Source of the DNA: Papaver somniferum
Lineage: Eukaryota > Streptophyta > Magnoliopsida > Ranunculales > Papaveraceae
DNA length: 64,000 bases
Assembly (NCBI RefSeq): GCF_003573695.1
Contig: NC_039362.1
Span: 191,967,827 to 192,031,826 of the forward strand
Direction of reading: 5' to 3'
Made by a program: the position numbers and the translations under genes
The notes under the pieces: generated by a model
The model's input: the letters and a program-made list of their open reading frames with translations, nothing else
Told to the model about the DNA's origin: nothing
Database searches by the model: none
Part shown: in pieces, positions 23,292 to 34,831 of the stretch
Position numbering within the stretch: position 1 is the first letter of the stretch
Layout: the number at the start of each line of letters is the position of its first letter

Positions 23292-24868
23292 TGATAGACA
23301 CATTTTTGTGTCCGATTTGTCTCGATTCTATACATTGTTATGGCTCATTTTTGTACTTATTATGATGTTTTATTTATTTGTAGGTATTTTTGGCTAATGA
23401 ACATTTTTGGAAAAATTTGGCTCGAAAAGTTGAGGGAAAGCACCCGGAGGACACTTGCTATTGGGACCCCGGCTTGGATCAGGGGAAACCCCAGGACACC
23501 CCTTAAGGCAGCTTCTAAATGCACCCCTACTCTGGATAGGGGGCGCCCTTTCTTCTTCACGGTTTCAAATCCAGAAAATTGGCGGGAAATATTTGGCAGT
23601 TTTGGCAATCGTGATTTGGAGGAGTTTGAGGTCGATTAAACCTCTGATTTTCATAGGATAGACTCCTTATGGGTCTAGGAATTTGAAATGGGTGTTTAAA
23701 TCGATTAGACTGGGCTCAATCGAGGATTTTTATCACAACATAAATATATGGAAAGTCACGTGTGTGACCTGTTTTAGAGAATTTTAGAGAGACTAAAGTG
23801 TTGTAAACCTTCCCAAATATTTGTATCTATCTAAGGAAGAGTTTAGAATAAAAAGGAAAGCTCAGAAACGCGTAGAAATTCTAAAACAAGAAATTGCCGC
23901 AACTTTTCCGTGAAGAGAAGGAAAGAGATTTTGGAAGATTTGGGAGAGATTTAATCGGTATTTTTGATATAAATAGATGTCTTGGGTCATATAGAGGGGG
24001 TGTCGAGAGTTTGGGGACCTAAGGAGAGCCAGAGAAGAAGAAATCAGAGCTTTACCAAACTCTATTTCTGCTGATGCTGCTGCAGAAGAGGAAGAACGCG
24101 ATTAACATTGACACACGGGAAACAGTCGCAGAACAGTGTCGTTGTTTAACAGTTGAAGAACATTAAGTTGTGAAGGACAGTCGTATTCTAGGGTCTTAAA
24201 TTTCTGATCCTGTAACAGTTGATTAGTAACGTATATCTACGTATATCTTCAGTATTGCAACACCAACTGTAACGGTGACTTCTGTAACATCTATACACCG
24301 TTGCAGATCTGCTGTTTTATATATTCTCTTCAACAAAACCATTTTTTGAGCCATGATTTATTATTTTGAACCTGTTTTTGATATGAGGAGCTAAACCCCA
24401 TTGTTGAGGCGATAGAGTAAGTTATTTTTCCAACAAAAAGCGGTACAATATATTTAATTTAATTTATTGCAATTATTATTATGATCATTTGCCTTGGACT
24501 ATTATTGAATATGATTTTTATTTGAGTGATTGTGATCTATTTTGATGGAGTATGCTTAGTTTATAGACTCTTGATGCTTCATGCTTGGTATTTACAATTA
24601 TTGCTTTTGAAAATCTACTTGTTGCAATAGTAAGAATCAAATTGAACAAGAAAATTGCATGAATATAAATATTGGATTAAATCACTTTGAATTTGGAAAA
24701 TAGTGGAATCTTAGCCTCAGTGTTCTTTTAATATTGATATCAACTTTGATTGAGTTTTCTATAATTTTTAGTGAGTTTTCTATTTTAATATTAGAATTTA
24801 AATCTAATTAATATCCTTCACAAGTCTGAGAATCGAACCACTTTTACCACTATCTACAAATCACATCA
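23292..24868 (+). mobile_element. Ty3-type solo LTR (1577 bp)
   Basis: It begins TGATAGACACATTTTTGTG and ends ...CACATCA. The start, the 'aagcacccggaggacac' block and the 'gaggagctaaaccccattgttgaggcgat' region also occur in the minus-strand solo LTR at 52072-53803, so the two belong to one family. It is followed by a tRNA-Asp-type primer-binding site but by no internal coding region. Open frames at 23340-23661 are not recognisable proteins. Confidence 0.85.
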
Positions 24869-24873
24869 ATTTT

Positions 24874-24891
24874 TGGCGCCGCTGCCGGGGA
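24874..24891 (+). other. Primer-binding site (tRNA-Asp type)
   Basis: TGGCGCCGCTGCCGGGGA matches the complement of the 3' 18 nt of plant tRNA-Asp with one mismatch. It lies 5 nt after the LTR end. Element sequence stops exactly at the end of these 18 nt and the second 167-bp repeat begins. Confidence 0.85.
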
Positions 24892-25057
24892 TAGAAGGAT
24901 AGTGAAATTCCTAATTTGATGTAAAATAGAACTATCATTGTGTCATACTTATAATATTAGCTGATACACCATTGTGTCCTATAGTTAATGGGACTCCCTT
25001 GTATCATCATTGTGGTAACATTCCTATCTTTCCCATACAAATAGCACATTGTGCCTC
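24891..25057 (+). repeat. Direct repeat, right copy (167 bp)
   Basis: Second copy of 23125-23291 (three substitutions). Its first base may also be the last base of the PBS. Confidence 0.95.
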
Positions 25058-25477
25058 TCATTCCATTGACAAAATCTATCTGTTTTTGCCACATTTGTAA
25101 TTCTAGTTTTAAAAGTACGACGGTTTGACTTAAATGAAATTACATATGTTTAAAATTAAGCGTATTACATTAGCTTCACTGAAGTACATATGTTTAAATT
25201 TAAGCATTTTACATTAGCTTGACTGGTGAGAAGTACTAGGTGGAACAACAACCACAAGTTGAGAGTTCCCAAATTTGGTTCTACACTTTCCGACTTTAGA
25301 GAATCTCCAACGAGTTCCTATTTTAATGCCCCTATATATGGTAATCTAAAGATGTTAGGAACGTTCTTATGTTGAAATAACAACACCTACTCCAAACAAA
25401 AGAAGTCTAGAGTTATCTAGGAAGTTTGCAAGGTACTTGAATTTTCTAGAAAGTTGAAAAACAGTCGGCCATATACG
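25058..25477. other. Non-coding flank with a short tandem duplication
   Basis: An imperfect tandem duplication of about 44 bp lies at 25142-25228 (each copy starts 'acatatgtttaaa' and contains 'ttacattagctt'). Segments 25088-25102 and 25148-25186 reappear inside the copia element at 26135-26188. The region ends at the GGTGG TSD (25478-25482). Confidence 0.7.
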
Positions 25478-25482
25478 GGTGG

Positions 25483-25636
25483 TGTAAAGATATTAAGACA
25501 AAGTAGAAAAGATATTATTACAGGTAATGATTTAGTAGTTTTACAGACACAGACAGAGAGGTATTTATATCTCTTATTATAGTACTTAGTCAAGTCAATA
25601 TTAGCTGACTTGACTATACATAACATATTCCTAATA
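25483..25636 (-). repeat. 3' LTR of the copia element
   Basis: 154 bp, matching 37813-37966. It is bordered on the outside by GGTGG and on the inside by the polypurine tract. Confidence 0.92.
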
Positions 25637-25888
25637 TACCCCCTAAATCTGAACAAGTAAAGAGAAAACAAGAACAGATTGCAAAAAAGAAGAAAAACAA
25701 ACCAGACACTCAACAAGAGCCTATCTGACACAAAAAAGCAACACTCAATAAGAGTCAGTCTGTAAGAACAATCAAAAGAGTAAATGCTCAACAAGAGCCT
25801 AAAGAAGACACTCAACAAGAGTCACTCTGAGAATACAAGAAACATAACAAATACTCAACAAGAGCCAATCTGACCAAAATAAGTAATA

Positions 25889-28800
25889 TTAAGCTGAAAC
25901 GGAACTGACAACAGTTGAAGATTGCATTATCCTTTGTAGCAGTCTGGAGAAAGTTGGATAGCAGAGACCCTTTGTCATCACATCAACTAATTGCTCCTCT
26001 GTCACTACATGACTAACATGAATAATGACATCTTCAACCAGTTCTCTGACAGTATGGTAGTCTATCTCCACATGTTTGGTCCTGGCATGGAAGACTGGAT
26101 TAGAAGCTAGAAAAATAACACTTTGATTATCACAGTTTAAAATTAAGCGTATTACATTAGCTTCACTGAAGTAGCCACATTTGTAATTATAAATATGTTA
26201 TAAATTGCAGTTCAGCAGTAGCCACAGTCAAGCACTTATACTCAGCTTCAGCTGAAATTCTTGAAACAATTTGTTGTTTCTTTGAAGACCACCCATAAAC
26301 ACAACATACCCAGAAGTAGATCTTCTTGTGTCTGGGAAACCAGCCCAATCAGAATCAGTGTATGCAGTTAAAGTATGAATATCCCATCTTTTTAAAGTAA
26401 TTCGAGTACCCAAAGTACCTTTTAAGTATCTCAAAATTCTTTCCACAAGAAGAAAATGCTGATCAGTTGGAGTATGCATGGATTGGGACACATAATTGAC
26501 AACGAAACAGATATAAGGCCTTATATATATGTGTAAGATATTGCAGAACACCAACAATTGTCCTGTATGCTAGAAGATCATACAATAAGACACCTATAAC
26601 ACCTTTTACCCTTTGCAACAGGAGTGTCACAAGGCTTGCAATCCAACATTTGTGCCTTAGTAACAAGCTCCAATGTATTATTTTTTTAGTTAAAAAAATA
26701 GCACCTAAGGATCTAGTAGCTTCAATTCCAAGAAAAAAATTTAAATCCTCTAAATCCTTCATAGAAAATTCTTTACTCAAAGATTGTATCAACTTATTAA
26801 TAAGTATATCAGAACTCTCTGTTAAAAGTATATCATTTACATACCGTAATAACACCAACATGTCTGACTCGGTGATGTAGATAACATAGAATGATCATTC
26901 TTTGACTTAATAAAACCATATTGAAAAATAAAAGTACTACATATGTGAAACCATGCCCTTCAAATCATAAACATGATACGGAAAATCTGGATGAGTGAAC
27001 CATGGAGGCTGTTTCATATAGACACCCATTTCCAACCAAGAATATTCATATGAGGTTCAGGCAAAACATAAGTCCAAGTTTCATTCAGCATCAGAGCATC
27101 ATTCTCATATTTCATAGAAAGCATCCACTTAGGTTCTTTACATGCTTCTCTAAAAAAATTAGGATCAGAAATATTAATTAATAGACTTGTAAATGCAGGG
27201 GAAATAGGATGCTTTACTGAATGATGAAGAACAAAATATGAAAATTGTTTAGGTTTAGAAATGTCTTTCATTGATCTAGTAATCATAGAAGAAGTAGGAG
27301 ATGAAGTAGATGGAAGTAATGTAGAATCTTAAGTGGATGGAAGTAAATCAGAATTAAAAGAAGAGGTTTCAGTGGGAGAAGAATTATAGTAAAAATTACA
27401 TTCATCAAAAATCACATGTCTAGATATATGAAGCTTATGAGAGATAGGATCAAAACATTTGTATCCTTTTATGAAGTGGACTATAACCAATAAAAATGCA
27501 TTTAACATACTTAAGAGACAATTTTTCAGGTCTATAATGACCAAGAAAAGAAAAACAAATGAATCCAAAAACTCTCAAAAAAAGAGTAATCTAGAGAAGT
27601 TTGAAATAAAACCTCATAAGGAGATTTCATTGATAAGACAGGAGTTGGAGATCTATTAATCAGGTATGTAGCAGTAAGAAAAGCATCATACCAAAAAAAA
27701 AGGAATTGATGAAGGGAAAAAAAGAGTATTGCCCATCTCTGTAATATGTCTATGTTTTCGTTCTACCAGTCCATTTTGTTCAGGGGTGTTAGGATATGAC
27801 AATCTGAGATGAATGCCATTGGAATCAAGAAACTGCTTAAATGAACCCTTAGCAAGTTCACATGCATTATCAGTTTGAAAACACAAAGTCTTTGTAGAAA
27901 ACAATTTTTCAGTAAGAGATTTAAAATGAGTAAAATAGTGAATGGCATATGTTTTAAGTTTCGTAGGATAAATCCAGTAAAATCTACTGGCATCACCTAT
28001 AAAAAAGAATGTAGTATCTAAAACCAGCATGAGAAGTGATTGGATAAGGTCCCCAAACATCACAGTGAATAAGAGCTAAAGACTTGGATTAATGAAAAGA
28101 ATACACGTGAAATGACAACTTTTTACTTTTAACAATTTGACAAGGATGACATAGTTGATTTTCATGATCAGACTTAAGAGCAATGACTTTAGTAGAATGC
28201 AGATGTTGAACGATTTTCTTAGATGGGTGTCCTAGCCTATTATGTCACAAAGAAGAATAAGAAATAGTAGATGAATAAGATGTGAACAAAGCATTTTTGT
28301 TGACAGAAATATGTGAGACAGGATACAAATTGTTAACCATTTTTCCTTTAGCCAAAAGAGCATGTGAACTAAGGTATCCAATCTCAAAACTCCATGGATC
28401 AAAATCAAAGTAGAAAAAATTATCCTTAGTAAATTGTGCAACTGATAACAGATTTTGTTTAATCTCGGGTACTAGTATGGCATGTTTAAGTTCAAAACTA
28501 GCTTCAGGTGTGTGTAAAATAGAAGAGACAGTTTGAGAGATTTGTAAAGTCTTACCATTACCAAAAATGATCTTGTCCTTCCCATGATAGTTAGAAGTAT
28601 CCTGAAGTAGATCCTTGTCACCAGTCATGTGTCTTGAGGCACCAGAATTAGAAATGCAAGTAGTTGAGGTAGAGCCACCAGAAGGATCATCACATAAGTC
28701 AGCTGAATTAATTGTCATACTACTATAAGCTGTTTCAACTTGAGCCACATTTGCAGTAGACTTAGACTCAGAACTAGGTGATGGATGATACCTGAAGAAA

Positions 28801-29215
28801 TATCTAGTTGCATAATGTCCCGTCTTTCGACATATCTGACATTCAGCTGTAGAAAAATCCACAAAAGGTCTACTAGTAGAACCACCATCTGAAGCATATG
28901 CACTTGAACTTGTAGAGCCAGCACCATCTTAAATTGAACAATACCATTACCAGGTTTGGAAAAATTCCCTTGATTATTCTTGTTCTTAAACTTATTCTTT
29001 CCATTCTTGTTACCAGTAGTAAAATTTCTCCCATAAAAAGTTGAAGGATTATCAAGAATACTACCATAATCCTGATTTTGAGCACCTAGCCACTGTTCAC
29101 GTGTTAACAATCTAGCTTTTAATTCATCAAAAGTATATGGAGTTTCACGATTCTGTGCAGAGATTACAAAAGTATCATATGCTCTTCCTCGTCCATTAAG
29201 TACATACATCATCAA
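25889..29215 (-). pseudogene. Copia gag-pol remnant (rest of gag, protease, integrase, RT/RNase H)
   Basis: Fragments in several minus-strand frames appear in copia order. Gag (29215-28715) has a zinc knuckle CQICRKTGHYATRY in which the last Cys is Tyr. The protease region has NSGASRHM where DSGAS is expected. An integrase core (28063-27686) keeps SYPNTPEQNGLVERKHRH, but its first acidic pair is changed (GDASRF). Reverse transcriptase (26861-26463) has YVND in place of YVDD. RNase H (26557-25889) includes TAYTDSDWAGFPDTRRSTSGY. Many frameshifts, stops and a deletion patched with filler DNA (26135-26205) show it is dead. No restored protein is implied. Confidence 0.9.
26135..26205. other. Templated filler DNA in the RNase H region
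   Basis: 26135-26173 is identical to 25148-25186 (39 bp) and 26174-26188 is identical to 25088-25102 (15 bp), so two donor patches lie in swapped order. Flanking copia sequence shows that about 20 codons of RNase H are missing at this spot. Both donors lie outside the element, about 1 kb to the left. Confidence 0.85.
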
Positions 29216-29400
29216 ATTTGCATCTGAGACTCAATCATTGATTGCAGCTAAGGAATCTATAATTGCCTTCAAATTATGTAAGTAAACACAGATAGACTGA
29301 GAACTCCTTCTAATTCCGTATAATTGTTGACATAGCATATTCCATCTTACCCCAAATTGAGATCTAAAACTAGATTCCGCCAAATTTCACGAGCAGTAGA

Positions 29401-31741
29401 TGTTAGAGCATTGCTCGGTCGAACTCGCATGTGTTGTTATCCCAAGAATGTTTGTCAATGTTAGTGATCAAAAGTATAAGTCTTGATTTATAGTCTACTA
29501 TAACTAAGGTCTCGGACTAGGATAGAAAATGTAGTTGAGCTCAACGACTCCATGGAAATTATCATACAAGACGAAGGACTACTCAAGGAACTGGTGGATC
29601 TTCATCGACTAAAAGGTATGTGGAGACTTGAACTTATCTATCACTCAAAAGTCTATTTATCTCCTATCTTGAGACAAAAGTCGTTTTGCTATATAGACTT
29701 AGATTATACACATTTGGTATTTCGAGCCGAGTTTATCTCGCCTATCTATTTCTCGAAATATGTGTTGGTAAGCTTTCGCTTTAGCCATGTTCATCTTTAC
29801 CTAGTGATGAAATTCATGTTATGTTTCAATCACTTTGAAAATTTCTCTGACGAAAAATGGTTTGTGAATAACAACTATATAACGTCCTCTGAGAATGTTT
29901 CAATGATTGAAACGAGAGTTTAGATTATATAACCATTAGAGGATATAAGCATTGTTGTGGAAACACATATATGTATAAGTCCTTATTCCTTGAACCAAAG
30001 TTTGCGAACTTTGTTGATCAAGTGAACCGGAGTAGTGCATGAGCTAAGTCCGCGAACTCAGTCCTCGAACTGGCAAAGTTCTCAAACCCGAGAATTTCTG
30101 CTGGAGTTTGTGAACTCCATCCGGGAACTTCATTCCACGAACTTGAGTAGGTTATATCTAAAAAAACGATGATCGTGAACTTATTCATATTAACTAAGGA
30201 ATGCAATTGCAAACCGTGGCTATATAGTTCATGAACCGATTCAAGTGAATCAAATCGTTTTTGCTTCAATTGTGTCTTGTGTAGTACATGAGATTTCCTT
30301 GCAATTGAACAACTCTCTAACTAGTTCATTTGAGTCATTTGAACTAGTTATGGTGAAGAAGAATATGGTTGATTTGAAAGTAATCATATGGCTAACCATT
30401 TGGTTAACTATTGTTGAACCAACTAATGTACAAGTTTGGGTACGGTTATACAAGCCTAGAAACGTGCATTTCATTTGTGTATAACAAGCTATGTTTTCGA
30501 TCTAACGGTTCATAAATATGAGCTTGAATCTAATCAGGTTTATATTGAATGCTTTGTTACCAAGCTAACATTGATTTCTAACCCAGATTTGAAAGATTAT
30601 ATAAGGGAGAACTCTAGAAACTGGGAAACCTAATCCCCATACATTTTGTATGATACTAGTTGTGCTAAGATAGAGTCGATTCTCCTTTAACCTTTGGTTT
30701 CGTCTTCTAAACCAGGTTAACAACTTAAAGACTTCATTGGGATTGTGAAGCCAGACCGATACTATTTTATCGTAGTTGTGTGATCTGATCTTATTGTTTC
30801 TATCATACGACTACAATTGTAATAATTGGCTTGAGATTTCTATCTCTGATAGGCAAGATAAAAAGTAATCACAAACATCTTCGTCTCATCGTTTGTGATT
30901 CCACAATATGTTTTTTCGCTGTGTTGATTAAGACAATCGTGCGGTGGTTGATAATACTAGGCTGTTCTTCGGGAATATAAGTCCGGATTATCAATTGGTT
31001 CCTGTTCACCGTGATTTATCAAAAGATGGAACAAAACTCGTAGGTATGTTCGTAGGAGACGGATTTATCTATTACCATATACTTTTCTGTGTGATAAAGA
31101 TTTTTTTATTAAAGTCTTCGACTTTGGGTCGTAGCAACTCTTAGTTGTGGGTGAAATCAGCTAAGGGAATCAAGTACGTAGTATCCTGTTGGGATCAGAG
31201 ACGTAGGAGCATAACTGTACCTTGGATCAGTGTGAGATTGGTTGGGGTTCAACTACAGTCCGGACCGAAGTTAGTTTGGAGTAGGCTAGTGTCTGTAGTG
31301 GCTTAATACAGTGTGTGTTCAATCTGGACTAGGTCCCGGGGTTTTTATGCATTTGCGGTTTCCTCGTTAACAAAATTCTGGTGTCTGTGTTATTTATTTT
31401 ACGCATTATATTTTGTTATATAATTGAAATATCACAGGTTGTGTGTTGTTCAATCAATTAGAATATCTGACCTTTTGGTGTTGATTTAAATTGATTGACA
31501 CTTGGATATTGGTCTTTGGTACCATCCAAGTTATCTCTCTAGTATTTGATAAAGACTCGCAGATTTCTATTTGCTTGAGTATATATCAAATCGAGAGATT
31601 GAGATATAAACTCTTCGATATACTTTTTATCTAGATTGAGTCTGACTGTCTAGTTGATTCTCTAGAAAGTATATTGGAGTTTTTCCATACAAATTGCTAA
31701 GCAAAATATTGGATGTATTTGTTAGACCCCCACTTTTTCAA
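29401..31741 (+). repeat. 5' LTR of the nested element
   Basis: 2341 bp, TG...CA. A cluster of 'cgaact'-type motifs lies at about 30005-30150 (for example tccgcgaact, cctcgaact, ccacgaact). The repeated open frames at 29552-29923 and 30245-30484 are not convincing genes; they recur in the other LTR only because the LTRs are duplicates. Confidence 0.92.
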
Positions 31742-31742
31742 T

Positions 31743-31754
31743 TGGTATTAGAGC
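31743..31754 (+). other. Primer-binding site of the nested element
   Basis: TGGTATTAGAGC, one base different from the initiator tRNA-Met complement TGGTATCAGAGC, one base after the LTR end. Confidence 0.85.
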
Positions 31755-31806
31755 ATGCAAACACGTTTAAGACCTTACAAGTCTGTGTTTGTAGCGATCT
31801 GACTCT

Positions 31807-32988
31807 ATGGACAAGAGTACTATCTCTGATAAACACGCCACCATAAATAAAAGTTCTGTCTCGTCTAATTTTATTAAAGAGAAAGATTTGTCAATCCTAA
31901 ATATAGACGAACCTTGTGTTCAGACGAGACTGACAAACACCGACATGTGTCATTCCGATTACCCTTCAAAAGAGTCTATCTCTATTAATGAACGGGAAAA
32001 ATCTTAAGAGAGTTATTTGATTCTAAATCTTGTTAGAGTCCAAGCAGATAGATTTAATCGGTTAAAACATCATGTCAATGTTCCTCTTGGTGTAATAAGA
32101 GACTACAATTTCAAAGAAAATACTGAAGATAATTCTTCACGTATGACTCATTAGGCTATCCTTAAAAAGTATTCCTTGGAAATTGAACATCGCTTGATTA
32201 AACTCTCTATTCAAGGATGCTCTAAGCAGTCTAATATACCAAATACTTCTGCTACGACTGAAAAAGTTACAGCTCCATAAGTAAAACCGAAATCCCTTCA
32301 TTTCAGAAAGAATGTTTCTGAAATCCCCATTAATCAAGGATGTTCCACATCATATGGAAGGAAAAAATTTCCTAACGATATTGTTAAGACTACTTTTTCT
32401 AATCATTCTTGTGATCAGAAAGTATGCTTCTTTTGCAATGCAAAATTATCTGCTAAACAAAAGAGAAACTCTAGGTTGAATAAAAGCTCCGTGGTTTAAC
32501 TTCAACACACCTTAGACTTAATTCTCAAAGGTGTAACTGACATTCGTATGTCTAAACCAATTGGTTTTCGTACTTACCCCGTGTATGTTACCAGGAAGGT
32601 CAGTTCGATGAGTTCCTCAAATGTTCTGAATCAGAACAGAAGTCTTAACAATAACCATCTAAGGAAATATCAAGTCGTTTCGTTAGGAAACAATGTTCCT
32701 CTTGATGTAAACGAAATCCCAGGAGTAAGAAGAAAAATTGATGATATGAGAAACAACCTGATAGAGATAATTGAAGGATATAAAGAAATTGTCAACAGGA
32801 TGGCATCCTCTTCAAGTCAAAATTCTTCTGGTAAGAACTCAAACTATGTCTCGTATTTTGATGACAATATGTTCTATGATAATTTCTCACATCTAAATGG
32901 ATCCCTCTCAAGATTTAGAAGGAAAAAGAGACTTGATCATAAACACAAATCTTGTAATGAGCTTAAAACTCATACTTGTGCTAATTAA
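31807..32988 (+). pseudogene. Unidentified internal ORF of the nested element, four in-frame stops
   Basis: One frame runs 394 codons from an ATG at 31807 to a TAA at 32986-32988. It is broken only by stops at 32005 (TAA), 32152 (TAG), 32278 (TAA) and 32497 (TAA). In such AT-rich DNA a random frame would carry far more stops, so this was a real coding region. The product is Ser/Asn/Lys-rich. It has a CFFCNAKLSAKQKRNSR segment (a CxxC without obvious partners), a patch VPLDVNEIPGVRRKIDDMRNNL that could be helical, and a basic SRFRRKKRLDHKHK near the end. It sits where gag would be but has no Gag signature I recognise. It could be a diverged Gag or a captured gene. Confidence 0.55.
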
Positions 32989-34831
32989 TAACAAGGGTTA
33001 AAGAGCTTACTCATAAAAGTCATGTTGAGTAAGTTGTGTTAATATTCAGGTATACTTTTGGAAAAATTGCTTCTGTATAGTTGAGTTATGTTCTTGTCAT
33101 CCATAGCCGAATTATTGCTTGCAGACAAGTTGTGCCTAAGTATTGGTTGTGTTTAAAGTTGCTTCTTGTTATCTTAAAGAAGTGTTCGTTGCACTCTTGA
33201 TTTCTGCTACACTTGTGCTCTAAATTGCTTCTCTGAAGTTATGAAAATTATTGAGCCAGTTTATGAATGTTAATGTAGCAAAAGTTTTTTTTTTTTTTTA
33301 GATTGCCTAGTAAATCTTCTATTTTCTTGTTTCTTTTAGAAGAATAACTAGAATTTGGAATAGTCATTATTGTGATTACACATACCTATGTACAACATTT
33401 TCATCTTCATGTTTTTAGGTTTATTTGTTTAAATTCTAAAATTATTTGGAAGATGATTTTTGCAGTATTAATCTTTATGGTTTTATGTATTGCAATATTG
33501 TTGTCGGATATGTGTGTTTACATCCGTGAACTTGATTGTCCCATACTTTGTCAAAAGTAAAGTCGTTCATGAGTTGATATGCATGTATTGATGAAAGAAT
33601 GAATTGACTTTTGACAAATACAAAAGTTAAGCCTATTATGTCATTTCTTGATGGAATATAGGTTAAAATCTTTTGTGTTCAAGGATTATGTCTTTTGAAT
33701 GTCATTGTGCAAATGGTGATGGAAAATAGAATGAGTCCTTGCTTATTCTACGGTATAAGGTCGATCTACGATCCACAATTTTTGTGTACATACTGTGTTG
33801 CTCCATAAGGTGTCTTATGTTGAGTTCTATCGACTGAGTCATTGTTTTGACATAGTTGTTGTTCCATGCGTACTTTGTGTCGAGCGTGACCAATTAAATT
33901 GATTACTTTTGTGATTAGTTTAGTTGTGTATTTCGATTAGATTATTTATGGGTTTTCTTGTGATTAATCTAATTGAGTTTTTTTAAGTCTCCATAAGTTT
34001 ACTTATTTTGAGAATGTTTGATAAATTAATCATAGGTTCTCTTATGGTTAATTTAGTTGAATATTTTGGATTCAAAATTCATACTCGTATATGATTTGTT
34101 ATTTCCAAAGAAATCCTTTTTTTCTTTTTGAAATTAAGGTCGCTCTTGTTGTTCTTTCGAGAATGACATTTTATGAGGGAGAGTTCTTAATTGAACTTGT
34201 GCTTAATTACCAAATCTTTATGGGGAGTGCGGCTGTGGAATATTATAGGTGTTATCTTGTATCTTTATAGACTCCTTGATGAATGCATTTAGCTTCGGAT
34301 TTATGATTGCATCTAAATAAGATGATATATGCTTTCTTTTGGTCATGAAATATCTCTTTCGGAAATTTCATTAGGATCCCGTTCTTGTACCTTTGCCAAT
34401 TTTATTGACAAAAAGGGGGAGAATTAATATGTAGTTCACACTACAAATACATATGGTTTTCGGATCATTATGTAAGGGGGTGGTTTCCATGAGAGATGGA
34501 GTATTGACTAAGGGGGAGTGACATATAACCATAGTATTGCTGTTAAATTTGTGATATAATTGAACTTTGACGCTGTGTAATGATACTATGACATTGTATA
34601 ACAATGATTGAGAACTCTTGTTTTCTAGTTGTTATAGCTACGGATTTTCAACAACGATGATGCTAAACTTACAACCTTTTGGATCATTTGAGTACTTGGA
34701 ATTGACGAAGATTTCGAGTAATGTTGAAGATTAGGCATGTGGAATAGGAGCTACAAAAGTTTATTTATATATTTTTTGTATTCCATATGTATTGATAGTT
34801 TTTTCACTAAAATTGACAAAGGGGGAGATTG
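32989..34831 (+). other. Non-coding interior of the nested element with several polypurine tracts
   Basis: No coding frames of note. Purine-rich tracts of the type 'aaaagggggagaa' (about 34408-34420), 'taagggggtgg' (34473), 'taagggggagtg' (34510) and 'aaagggggagat' (34820-34831) increase towards the 3' LTR. A poly-T run lies at about 33285-33299. Confidence 0.7.

Noticed and set aside
23340..23661. Overlapping open frames on both strands
   Set aside because: They lie inside a Ty3-type LTR. The related solo LTR near 53440-53800 also carries a different chance frame there, and neither resembles a protein.
30000..30150. tRNA-like or other small RNA gene in the cgaact-rich stretch
   Set aside because: No cloverleaf or internal promoter boxes were found. 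The stretch is duplicated at about 35425-35545 as part of the LTR pair.
29552..30484. Open frames that recur at 35046-35898
   Set aside because: They repeat only because they lie in the two LTRs of the same element. Substitutions between copies show no coding pattern and no domain is recognisable.
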